Below are positions 36,528 through 47,190 of a stretch of DNA of 64,000 bases, in pieces. The stretch lies in the NCBI RefSeq assembly GCF_018446385.1, contig NC_055996.1:16727317-16791316 (forward strand). The letters are read 5' to 3'. The translations under genes and the position numbers were made by a program. Each line of letters starts with the position of its first letter. The stretch's first letter is position 1. The notes below the pieces were generated by a model. The model did not search any database. It was not told the origin of the DNA and saw only the letters and a list, made by a program, of their open reading frames with translations. The stretch is from Zingiber officinale. Taxonomy: Eukaryota; Streptophyta; Magnoliopsida; Zingiberales; Zingiberaceae.

Positions 36528-37643
36528 TGTTAAACCCCATGGTAGTTTTGATGTGATCAACCAAGTTGGTTAGGTCCTGCGTTTTGTCTGATCCCTGTGT
36601 CTAAGTGTGCAGGAACTTAGGAGCACGGGAAGTCGAGCGGAAGACGCAGCTGGCGAGAAGGACGGCACGGGAAGGGAGACGACGGGCTCAGTGCGTCCGA
36701 AGGACGGGAGAGCTGTGGAAGAGTACACCCGGTGGGCGAGAAGAACGTGCGCGGCGTTCGAGGGACGTAAAGCCGGGGAGGAAACCTGCTCAAGGAGAAG
36801 GCCGGGAATTGGGTTCGGGTGAGCCCTATTCCGGTAGGCCGCAATCACCCAAGGAGCCAAACTAGAACAAGTCAACTGGAAGTTGACTTGTCAATGGTTC
36901 GGTCGACCGAACCCCTTGATCGGTCGACCGAACCCTTCTGTATCCGAAGCCAGCTGTTGGTGACACGTCAGAAGCCACGTCAAGCAGCCAACCGCTGGGG
37001 AGCTGATCGGTCGACCGAACCTTCTGATCGGTCGACCGAACCGAAGTCTATCCAGAGACCAAGTCGAGCAATCTGATCGGGCCAACTCAGCAGAAGACCG
37101 TTGGCAGATCGGTCGACCGAATGAAAGGATCGGTCGACCAAACCCAAGCTCGATCCACAGAGACTGCACCTGGACGCGAAGCTGGGCAGGTACAGCAAGT
37201 TCGGTCGACCGAACCTGGGGATCGGTCGACCGATCCCTCTCGAGTCAAACTTGATCCCGAAGGATCAGGTGAACTGATAAGCTCGAGAACCCCTATATAA
37301 AGAGGGTCTCGGGTAGCTCTTAGGAGATAACGAATACGAACGATTTCGAAATACAACTCCTGTACTCTCATTTCCTAAGCAACAGTTCTGTGCTCTTCAA
37401 GTGTAAAAGGTTACTCGGCCTTCAGAGAAGGAGACTTCTTTTAGTGCACTCTCTTACTGCCTTGGATTAACAACCGTCTTGGTTGTAACCAAGTAAATAG
37501 CTGAGTCTTCTATTTCTGTTTATTTTAGTTCTGTTGAATTTCAAAACTGTTGCTTTATTATTTAAGTTGAAAGCCTTGAGGAGGGTTTAGTTTTTATTCG
37601 CAGGCAATTCACCCCCCTCTTGCCGGTCTCCGCTGTACCAACA
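36528..37643 (+). mobile_element. Solo LTR G (1116 bp) in A's 3' region
   Basis: TGTTAAACCCC to TGTACCAACA, with TSD GCTGG (36523-36527) and GTTGG (37644-37648), one transition. It shares the opening block and the AACAACCGTCTTGGTTGTAA region with the gag-only LTRs, so it belongs to that group. Its middle module is built of GGTCGACC palindromes. A TATA box CCTATATAAAG lies at about 37292-37302. Confidence 0.8.
36901..37231. repeat. Four pairs of GGTCGACC palindromes, each pair 21 bp apart
   Basis: GGTCGACC starts at 36901 and 36922, 37009 and 37030, 37111 and 37132, and 37203 and 37224. Most sit in a larger palindrome GGTTCGGTCGACCGAACC or its near-copies. The pairs are 92-108 bp apart, upstream of the TATA box. 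Confidence 0.85.
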
Positions 37644-37797
37644 GTTGGAGCTAGTCTTCCTTCTTGTTGCCCCTCGAACTGCAGCATACTGGTGGAATTT
37701 TCCAGGAGCAAGGGGGTGCTCAAGGACACCCTCGCTCCCCCTAGGTCCGCTACTGCCTAACTTAACTTGGGTTGATGCACATCAAAAAGGAGGATAT

Positions 37798-38710
37798 TGT
37801 AATTACCTCAGATTAGTTTTGATATGATCAACTAGGTTAAGTTAGGTCCTGCGATTTTTATGCCTTGTGTCTGAGTGTGCAGGGACTTAGGAATACAAGA
37901 AGTTGAGCAAAGATGCAGCTAGCGAGAATGATGACATAAGAAGCGAGTAGATGAGCTCGGTGTATCCGAAGGACGGGGTGTTGCAAAAGAGTACACTGGC
38001 GAATGAGAAGGAAGCGCGCGGCACATCTGAGGGATGAGAAGTCGGGGAGGAAGCCTGCTCAAGAAGAAAATCAGAGTTAGGTTCAGATGAGCTTAATTCC
38101 GGATGACCAAAGTATCACCCAAAGAAACGTGAGGAAGAGTTAACTGATTAGAGGTTAATTGGATGCCCTAAAGAAGCTTGGAGGCACCCTTATACTCTTG
38201 ATGGAGACACCCTCATGCTCTTGATAGAGGCACCCTCATTCTTTGATGGAGGCACCCTAGATCCTCCCTTGGAGGCACCCTTATACGAGTTTGGAGATGC
38301 CTCTAATGAATAGTAGCTGTTAGACTACCGTTAAGAAGAGGATAAACTTATATCCTCTTGGAGGCACCTCCAAGTAATGATAACCTTTTTCTAGAGGCTA
38401 TAAAAAGTCCTCTAAAGCTAGGAATTATATAACAATCACCATATGCATTTCCTATCTAGTTCGTGAGCTTCCAAAGTTTATAAGAGGCTACTCCACCTTC
38501 AACGAAGGAGAATTTTTAGTGTATTTTCACTTGCCTTGGATTAACAACCACCTAAGTTTTAACCAAGTAATTCTTGTGTCCTCTTACTTATTTTATGTAT
38601 TTTTTATTATTTAATTAATATTGTGTCCTACTAAGTTTGAAAAGTAAAAGATTTCTAACTTTCTTTGTAGGCTATTCACCCCCCTCTAGCTGGCCTAACA
38701 TGGACTTAAA
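37798..38710 (+). repeat. 3' LTR of element A
   Basis: 913 bp. TGTAATTACCTCAG to TGGACTTAAA, preceded by polypurine tract AAAAAGGAGGATAT. The 3' end is changed from the expected CA, but the following TSD (ACATC) and the resumption of E's gag fix the boundary. Confidence 0.78.
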
Positions 38711-38715
38711 ACATC

Positions 38716-39284
38716 CATCCATCGAAATTCAAGGGGGAGTTTACCGTCTAGAAACATAAAATAGAAATATTCTTTAAAACTAATTTTGATATAATGTTTT
38801 GTATTAAGTACCCAAGGATGAAGAGGGAGAAGGAAAGAAAGAGCACCTATGAACAAAAAAGTAGAGAGATGGATTCAAGGCCAATGGTAAGGCAGAATTT
38901 CATTTATTAAATGTATTATCAGTGCAAGAAATCAATCAGATTGGTACCTACAACTTTGTGAAAGAACTTTGAGAAAAAGTTCTTAGAACTCCATGAAGGT
39001 ACATTAGAAATTAAGTTGGCTAGATGAGATATGCTTCGAAACAAACTCAGCAACCTCCGACTTAAGAATGGAGTTACTCAACTGCACGTAAAGCTCAAGG
39101 ATCTTATCACTGGACTCACCAACCTCGAAGAAATAATATCAAATCAGGATACTCTCCGATATGCATTAAATGCATTTCCATGAACCCTGGAATGGACATA
39201 AATTGTAGAATCCTACTATATCTCCAAGGACCTCAAGGTAAGTAGTTTAGGAAATTTATTTTTAACTTTAGAACTTCATGAATC
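38716..39284 (+). pseudogene. gag of element E, middle part
   Basis: Continues E's gag from 8714 with HPSKFKGEFTV at once after A's TSD. KAEFHLLNVLSVQEINQIG (about 38893-38943) and later motifs of the same family follow in shifting frames, down to a region ending in ELHES, where element C inserted. Many stops. No independent gene. Confidence 0.72.
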
Positions 39285-40143
39285 TGTTGTAAAATAATAA
39301 AGCAATACAAGTAGTATTATATTTGCACAAAAATAAGCATGCAATAGACAGATAAATAATGGAGTAGAGTTTAGAATATAGTTATCCGGTTGAAGCGTCG
39401 GCACACCGACTGTCCTTAGAGAATTTATTGCCGCCTCACGGTGCAAAGGCTCTCCGGCAAAATTCCCCCAAGATCCGACAACCGCTCGTCTCGTCCGTAG
39501 GTGCACTCCAAAACGGACGCAACACTCGGACCCAACCTCAGATCGTCGGAAGACCAAACCTCAAGACAAGAAAGACGAGAAGAAAGCAGAAAGAATCGCA
39601 CAGAGAAGGGAGAAAGCTCGAGGCTTGAGTGAAGAATAGAGGTGCTGCAAGTCCCCTTTTATTCACTCTGAGAAGGTACGAAGCACTGCTTCGCTAGCGA
39701 GGTAACGCGCCTCAGTGTCACGTCAGCGTCCCTTCCTCACGCGCGGAACAAAACCGAAGTCCGCGTCCCTTCCTCACGCGCGGAACCAAACTCTGGTTTG
39801 TCAGACCGAACCAGAACCGGAAACCAAACTGGTTTGGTTCAGACTGAACCAAACCAGCAAAAACAGACCGGGCCGCCCGTGAGCGCAAGGCCCACTGGCT
39901 GGGGATTTGCACCCCCCCTGCGCGCGTTAATCGCACACGTGACGCCCGGTTTATGGATTTCCGGCTCGAACCCCCCAAATCCACTCGATTTGGGCTTGGC
40001 CCGCGCATGCGTGTAGGTCCTCTTATCATTACTAAGCAAGGATGGAAAGGCTTCCTATATAAGCCCTTCCAAGCTTCTCCACTTAGCAATGTGGGACTAA
40101 AAACACTACAAAAAATGCTTTGAATTTAAAACAAAATTCAACA
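39285..40143 (-). repeat. 3' LTR of element C
   Basis: 859 bp; plus-strand ends TGTTGTAAAA and AATTCAACA. The U5 copy of the leader complement lies at about 39414-39431. Confidence 0.88.
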
Positions 40144-40636
40144 ATCCCCCATAAATTTAAATCATTTCGGTTAAAAACAAAAAATAACAAAAAAAAAAAT
40201 ATCCTGAGGCTAGGTTGCAATGAGCTTTTAGTGAAAATACCTTCCGGTTTGAATTTTCACTTAAGTACACCAATCTTATTCACATAGGTTTGAAGTGAAC
40301 TAGGTCTTGAACTTAAACCTTTTTATATGTGAAGTCAAATGGTAACAACTCATCACGGGCGACGGTTGAATCCTTCTGGGTTGGTGCATTACGGCCATGC
40401 CACCGAATCTTGTTTCATAAGTACTAAGGGGAGTTGCCTAGACCCCCCACACTGTGGCCACACAGTTACACTTACATAGGTGAGTTCTCCAAGGATGTAC
40501 TGCGAGCATCCTGTCAATAAGACCTTGAACTCATTAAGAGCCTCCAAGCTCATCCTTACTAGCAGTCGCTTGATGCTTACGGTTCACCCTTATAACTTGT
40601 TTATACCACATTGAACCTACTTCTTGGGATCTCCAA

Positions 40637-43600
40637 TCAGATAGGTTGGGTTGCCGTTATAGATGAAACCAGGATAGGCCTCAGTCTCATTCCCTTACTG
40701 GATCTCATGATTTTCTTGGAATCAAGTCCTTTTGTGAGTGGATCAGCAATATTATCTTTTGAACTTACGAAGTCCAATGACACCACTCCAAGATACACTA
40801 GCTCACGAATAGACTTCAATCTTATTCGTACATGTCTCTTCTGTTTCTGGTTATACTTGGAGCTTCTAATCTGAGCTATTGTTGTTTGATTATCACAGTG
40901 TACTGAAATAGAAGGTATTGGCTTTACCATCAAGGGAATTTCTGAAAGAAGACCCTTAAGCCGATCAGCTTCAGTTACTGTGATATCTAAAGCACACAAT
41001 TCTGCCTCAGATGTAGAACGGGATATAATCGTCTGTTTAACAGACCTCCAAGCAACTGCACCGCCTCCAAGTGTAAAGACATAACCAGTAACGCCTTTAC
41101 ACTCAGCAGTGTCTGCTATTCAACTAGCATCACTATATCCCTCCAGGACTGCAGGGAATCTCCCATACCACAAGCCCAAGGATATAGTACCTTTTAGGTA
41201 TCTGAGTACTCTGTATAATGCATCCCAATGCGTTCTGTCCGGACAGCTGGTAAACCTGCTCAATTTCGTTATAGCAAAAGAAATATCAGGTCTAGAACAA
41301 TTAGCTAAATACATTAGACTACATATTATTTGTGAGTATCTTAATTGAGACACTGCCACACCACTATTATTCTTGTGGAGAGTTTTTGAAGGATCATATG
41401 GTGTGACAACAGATTTAACTTGGCTATAACCATATTTCTCTTATACTCTCTCAACATAGAGTGACTGAGAAATTGTTATTCCATCAGTTGAACGAGTCAA
41501 CTTCAGCCCTAAAATCATATCAGCACAACTCATATCCTTCATATCAAACTTACCACTTAAGAGAGCCTTAGTCTCATTAATAATAGAAAGGTTAGTTCCA
41601 AATAGTAGAATATCATCTACATATAAACATAGGATAATACAATTATCACCTTTCATTTTAGCATACACACATTTATCAGAGTCATTTACTTCAAAGCTAA
41701 ACGATAGCATAGCTCTATCAAATTTTCCGTACCACTGCTTTGGGGCTTGCTTCAAACCATAAAGAGATTTGACTAACCTACAGACTTTATTCTCATTTCC
41801 AGAGACTACATATCCCTCAGGCTGATCCATATATATCTCTTCTTCTAGATCTCCATTTAGGAATGCCGTTTTGACATCCATTTGATGGACCTCAAGATGA
41901 TATATGGATGCTAATGCGATTAACACTCGGATTGTAGTAATTCTGGTAACAGGAGAATAAGTGTCAAAATAGTCAATCCCTTCTTTTTGTTTGAATCCCT
42001 TAGCAACTAGGCGGGCTTTGAATTTATCTACTAACCCATCAGGTTTTAGTTTTCTCTTAAACACCCATTTACATCCTATAGTGGTACACCCAGGAGGTAA
42101 ATCTACCAACTCCCAAGTGGCATTAGAGATAATAGAGTCCATTTCACTTTTAATAGCCTCTTTCCAGTGTTTAGCTTCAGGATAAGTCATGGCATCTCTA
42201 TATGTCACAGGATCACCTTCTATATTATAGGTGATAAAGTCCTGGCCTAAATCCGTAGACACACGTTGCCTCTTGTTTCTTCTCGGTTCTGTATACTCAC
42301 TAGATTCATCTAGTCTAGAGTGACTTGAGGAAGGTGTACCCACTACGGATAATGGGACCTCTACGAAAGAAGGCTCATTTCTAGTAGAAATACTAGATTG
42401 AGGTGTTCTCGTCTTCATAGAAAATATATCCTCAAAAAATGTAGCATCGCGAAGTTCTACAATAGTATTTGCATCTATTCCAGGAATTTCTGATTTAATA
42501 ATCAGGAACCTATATGTAATACTATTTTGAGCATAACCCAAGAAGATACCATCTACGGTCTTTAGACCAAGTTTTTTTCCTTCTGTGTTCAGGTACTAGT
42601 ACCTTTGCCAGGCACCCCCACACTTTAAGGTATTTCAAACTTGTCCTTCGGCCTTTCCAAAGCTCATATGGGGTTTTATCCTTTGACTTCATTGGGACTC
42701 TATTTAGCACATGACATGCAGTGTATAGAGCCTCCCCCCACATAAAGTTGGGTAACCCAGAACTTCCTAACATGGAATTAATCATATCTTCAAGGGTTCG
42801 ATTTTTTCGTTCTGCTATACCGTTGGATTGAGGACTATATGGAGCAGTTACCTCATGGATTATACCTGTATCTTGATAAAATTTTTGAAATAGGTTCGAG
42901 GTAAATTCTCCACCCCTATCAGACATTAACCTCTTAATAGTTTATCGGTTTGATTCTCAGCTTCAGATTTAAAAATCATAAATTTATCTAAAGCTTCATC
43001 CTTGGTTTTTAGCAAATAAACATAACAATAACGAGAGTGGTCATCAATGAAGGTAATGAAATACCTTTTATGGTCTCTCGTTATTACACCGTTAAACTCA
43101 CAACAATCAGTATGAATCAATTCTAAAATATCAGAATTTCTATCAACTGATTTGAAGGGTTTACGGGGTTGTTTATATTGCACACAAATTTCACATTTTT
43201 TCTTATCATTTATAGCATGCTTAGGGATCATGTCAAGATTCATCATCCTTTTTACGGTATTAAAATTAACATGTCCTAATATGTCATGCCACAGATCATA
43301 AGACTCAATGTTATATGAACAACCAATATCAGAAGTTTTATTTAAAGTAGCATTTTCTACATTGAGTTTAAATAAACCTTCATTAAGGTAACCTTTTCCA
43401 ATAAAGGTTCCTAAATGTAATATTACAACTTTATTACATTTGAAGTTCAACTCATAACCAGCACGGACTAACTTTGATCCGCTAATCAAATTCCGACGGA
43501 CCGTTGGAACATGATGCACCTCATGCAGTGACAGGACTTTTCCAGAGGTGAACCTCAGGTCAACTTGTCCTATCCCAAACACCTTGGCTGCAGAATGGTT

Positions 43601-44623
43601 CCCCATGGTCACGGAAGTGCCTTCAATTACCTGATAAGTAAGGAAGGCAGAGTGATCAGCACAACAGTGTACATTAGCACCTGTATCAACTAACCATTCA
43701 TTAGGTTGATAGATCAAGTTTAGTTCGGGTTTGAAGGTAACAAACCTATCGTTGGTGTCGTCACTAGCAGTCACGACATTTACTTGTGCCTTGGTGTTGG
43801 ACGTATTGCTTTGGTTCTTGTCCTTTCGCTTAGGGCAGAATTTGGCATAATGTCCAACCTGTCCACATGCCCAGCAAGGCTTAGGTTTGGTTCCAGTTTT
43901 CTTTTGAACCTTTGGGTTGGGTTTCATTTTCTGATTTTTGAATTTCTTCTTGTCAGATGAGACTACTACATTTGTCTTTGGAATAAAATCCATAGGCATT
44001 CTTGTATCATCATTTTTATGTTGCTTCCGATGTTCTTCTTCGATATTTAAGACAATCATCAAATCTTCTAGAGAGATTTTACCTCTCCAATGTTTAAGAG
44101 TCATGCCAAAATCTTCCCAACTCGGAGGCAATTTTTCGATGATAGACAAGACCTGAAATTTTTCAGGTAATGGCATATCTCCTTCAGCAAGACCATGAAT
44201 TTGAACTTGGAATTCATGTGTCTGCTCAACCACAGATTTGCCTTCAATCATTTTGAAGTTCAGGAATTTTGCCACAGTATACTTTTCTAAACCAGAATCT
44301 TCGGAGTTATATTTTTTATCCAAAGATTTCCACAGCTCTTTGGCTGAAGAGGTTGAGCAGTACACATCAAATAGTGCGTCTGAGAGGGCAGACAGGATTC
44401 TCCCATGGCAGTGATAATCCCTTTGCTTAAACCTCTCTAAGGCAGCACTACGGGCAGGTTCCTCTTCATTAGGTGAAGGAGGGTCTGTTTCTATAACGGA
44501 GAATAGTCCTAGCGTAGTAAGCCAAAATTTCATCCGTTGTTGCCAACGTCTGAAGTTTTGCTCGTAAAATTTCTCGGGTCTAGCACTAGCCTCATCAGAT
44601 CCTATTACCCTATCATTCATCAT
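40637..44623 (-). pseudogene. gag-pol of element C: gag, protease, integrase, RT, RNase H (broken)
   Basis: Starts at the ATG at 44623 (MMNDRVIGSDEASARPEKF). Order: gag core with FYEQNFRRWQQRMKFWL; zinc knuckle CWACGQVGHYAKFC, complete (about 43836-43877); protease WLVDTGANVHCC (about 43666-43700). The integrase has the pre-integrase LWHDILGHVNF, DDHSRYCYVYLLKTKDE and SDRGGEF..PYSPQSNGIAERKNR. RT has WVFKRKLKPDG, MDVKTAFLNGDLEEEIYM and LYVDDILLFG (about 41605-41635). RNase H is at 40640-41130. A one-base shift occurs near 42935, another in an A-run near 42575, and stops at about 41440 and 41120 (the latter Trp to TGA). The open frame upstream to 44929 runs through the LTR and is not counted as gag. 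Confidence 0.88.
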
Positions 44624-44636
44624 GTCTATTGATACA

Positions 44637-44804
44637 GGCAATAAATTCTCTAAGAATGTTGTAAAATAATAAAGCAATACAAGCAGTATTATATTTGCAC
44701 AAAAATAAGCATGCAATAGACAGATAAATAAAGGAGTAGGGTTTAGAATATAGTTATCCGGTTGAAGCGTCGGCACGCCGACTGTCCTTAGAGAATTTAT
44801 TGCC
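44637..44804 (-). other. Self-complementary leader of element C (18-bp match to its own U5)
   Basis: Two bases after the LTR end, the minus strand has CTTAGAGAATTTATTGCC (44654-44637). Its exact reverse complement GGCAATAAATTCTCTAAG lies inside the LTR (44804-44787), 132 bases upstream in the transcript. The position is where a primer-binding site is expected. The LTR arm also contains AATAAA. Confidence 0.85.
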
Positions 44805-45507
44805 GCCTCACGGTGCAAAGGCTCTCCGGCAAAATTCCCCCAAGATCTGACAACCGCTCGTCTCGTCCGTAGGTGCATTCCAAAACGGACGCGACACTCG
44901 GACCCAACCTCAGATCGCCGGAAGACCAAACCTCAGGACAAGAAAGACGAGAAGAAAGCAGAAAGAATCGCACAGAGAAGGGAGAAAGCTCGAGGCTTGA
45001 GTGAAGAATAAAGGTGCTGCAAGTCCCCTTTTATTCACTCTGAGAAGGTACGAAGCACTGCTTCGCTAGCGAGGAAACGCCTCAGTGTCGCGTCCCTTCC
45101 TCACGCGCGGAACAAAATCGAGGAAGGGACGCGCAGAACCAAACTCTAGTTTGATTTTGGTTCAGACCGAACTAGAACCGGAAACCAAACTGGTTTGGTT
45201 CAGACTGAACCAAACCAGCAAAAACAGACCGGGCCGCCCGTGAGCGCACAAGGCCCACGGGCTGGGGATTTGCACCCCCCCCTGCGCGCGTTAATCGCGC
45301 ACGTGACGCCCGGTTTATGGATTTCCAGCTCGAACCCCCCAAATCCACTCGATTTGGGCTTGGTCCGCGCATGCGTGTAGGTCCTCTTATCATTGCTAAG
45401 CAAGGATGGAAGGGCTTCCTATATAAGCCCTTCCGAGCTTCTCCACTTAGCAATGTGAGACTAAAAACACTACAAAAAATGTTTTGAATTTAAAACAAAA
45501 TTCAACA
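44657..45507 (-). repeat. 5' LTR of element C
   Basis: 851 bp. Minus-sense start TGTTGAATTTTG. A TATA-like GGCTTATATAGG lies near 45417-45428 inside an inverted repeat of GGAAGGGCTT. Confidence 0.88.
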
Positions 45508-45512
45508 GAATC

Positions 45513-46330
45513 TTGATGTACATTACTAAGAAAAAAAAGGAGTCAAATCAGAACCTAACACTAAAGGCTAAGAAGAACGAACCAGATTTAGAGTCATCTC
45601 TCGACGAAGACGAAGAAGCATATATGGTAAGAAAATTTCAAAAAATATTTAATTCTAACAATTTTGATAAGAAATAGGAAAAGAAGTTTCTAGGAAGAAA
45701 AAGAAAAGTTAGGTGCTACAACTATGATGAAGGACATATCAAGGACAACTTCCCAAATTAAAAGGCATGGGAAAAGAAAAGAACAAAGGTTCAAGAAAGT
45801 CCAAGCACAAAAATATTAAGGCAACTTGAAGAGACTTATCTTTAGAAGAGTCCGAAACAGAGGAATAGCTCAAACTAGTACTAACGATTGACCACCTACT
45901 TGAAGATGACGAAAACTCTTTGGAGGAGAGAAATAATGAAGGGGGAGCTTCAAACTATAAGTCAGAAACGATAAATGAGGTACGTATTCTTCCCTCATAT
46001 AAAATTATGAAATGGTAAAAATATTGTCCAGAACACTATGTAAAATGAGCAAATATATAAATTTGAAGAAAGAATATGCATGCTCAATAGAACAACTTGA
46101 AAAAATTAAAAAATGGAAAATACTAAATCAAAAGAATTAAAACAAGAGTTAGAAAAATTTTCTAGAAATTCAAATTTACTTTTTCCTCCTACAAGATATG
46201 TTAGAAATTTTGGCTTAAATTGTTTTGTTAGAAATCACAGTGGTCATATCTAAAAAGTTTTGAAAATTAAAATTTCTAGAAAATATTTAGTTAACCCAGT
46301 AGATAAATTTTTATTTTAGGTTCTAAAATA
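45513..46330 (+). pseudogene. gag of element E, 3' part
   Basis: After C the gag continues with LTLKAKKNEPDLESSLDED and EEAYMVRKFQKIF (about 45555-45650), then a degraded zinc knuckle CYNYDEGHIKDN and a coiled-coil-like stretch. It ends in KYLVNPVDKFLF near 46280-46315. Stops and frameshifts throughout. Nothing resembling pol follows. Confidence 0.7.
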
Positions 46331-47190
46331 TTGATTAATTTATTAGATTTTATTTATTTACTAGAAATTTTATTATAACTTTATAACTTACTTGAAAATA
46401 TTTTTTATAAACATTCTTCAAGAAATTTTTTATGGATTTTTTAGTGATAGAAAAGTTGGCTATTTGCTAGAAGGAAAATTTAAAAAAAAATCAACTATTA
46501 AATAATGTTTTATGAATTTTTTTTTACCAAAAATAGAATTTATGAAATCTAAAATCTTCATAAATAAATTTTTGAAAAATGGGATTTTTCTATGATCAGA
46601 TTGATTGTATTTAATATTGACAAAAAAATTAATATTTTTTAAAAGTTAAAAATAATTTTTAAATTATTTTTGAAAAATCTGAAGTTTAATTTTAAAAAAT
46701 TTCAACTATTAAATAATGTCTTATGAATTTTTTTTAACCAAAAATAGAATTTATAAAATCTAAAATCTTCATAAATTAATTTTTAAAAATGGGATTTTTC
46801 TATGATTAGATTGATTGTATTTAACATTGACAAAATATAATTAATATTTTTTAAAATTTAAAAAAAAATTATTTATTTTTAAAAAAATCTGAAGTTTAAT
46901 TCTTAAATATTAATTTATTTAAAAAATAATTGTAGTAAAAATACACAGACTTGCATCACATATATACATCCACTAGAGTTTTTTTTCAATTTTTGTTCAG
47001 TTATTTTTATTTTTTTACCCATATTTTTGATATAATCAAAGGGGGAGAATTAATAATTAATAGGTGTTAAGTTAAGGGGAGGACTTAATTACAAAATTTG
47101 TGTTATGATTGTATAATTATTTTTAATATAAAATTTCTTATTTGATTTTTCTAACTTTAACATGGGTTGATAGACATTAAAAAGAGAGAT
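46331..47190 (+). other. AT-rich 3' internal region of element E
   Basis: Contains an imperfect direct duplication of roughly 210 bp (about 46480-46690 and 46690-46905, both with TTATGAATTTTTTTT..CCAAAAATAGAATTTAT). Polypurine boxes AAAGGGGGAGAA (47038-47049) and TTAAGGGGAGGAC are followed by the LTR-adjacent AAAAAGAGAGAT (47179-47190). No coding signal. Confidence 0.65.

Larger units (their letters stand above)
8715..38710 (+). mobile_element. Element A: gag-only LTR retrotransposon inside E's gag
   Basis: The 5' LTR is 8715-12453 (924 bp without solo LTR F) and the 3' LTR is 37798-38710. The TSD is GCATC (8710-8714) and ACATC (38711-38715). The primer site TGGTATCAGAGC is at 12456-12467. 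Gag starts at 12508, is split by B at 12822 and resumes after 34377. A polypurine tract AAAAAGGAGGATAT abuts the 3' LTR (37784-37797). The element holds F, B and G, which account for most of its 30-kb span. Its LTRs belong to the same family as E's, so without the TSDs the region could be misread as a tandem LTR array. Confidence 0.82.
39285..45507 (-). mobile_element. Element C: Ty1/copia retrotransposon with gag-pol inside E's gag
   Basis: LTRs are 39285-40143 (859 bp) and 44657-45507 (851 bp), with perfect TSD GAATC (39280-39284 and 45508-45512). A purine tract (minus sense ATGGGGGAT) abuts the 3' LTR at 40144-40152. The complete copia domain order is present on the minus strand, broken by two frameshifts and two stops. 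Only 33 bases separate the 5' LTR from the gag ATG, and no TGG-type primer site is there; the leader instead complements the element's own LTR. The LTRs differ by scattered substitutions and an indel region near 39700-39780. Confidence 0.9.
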
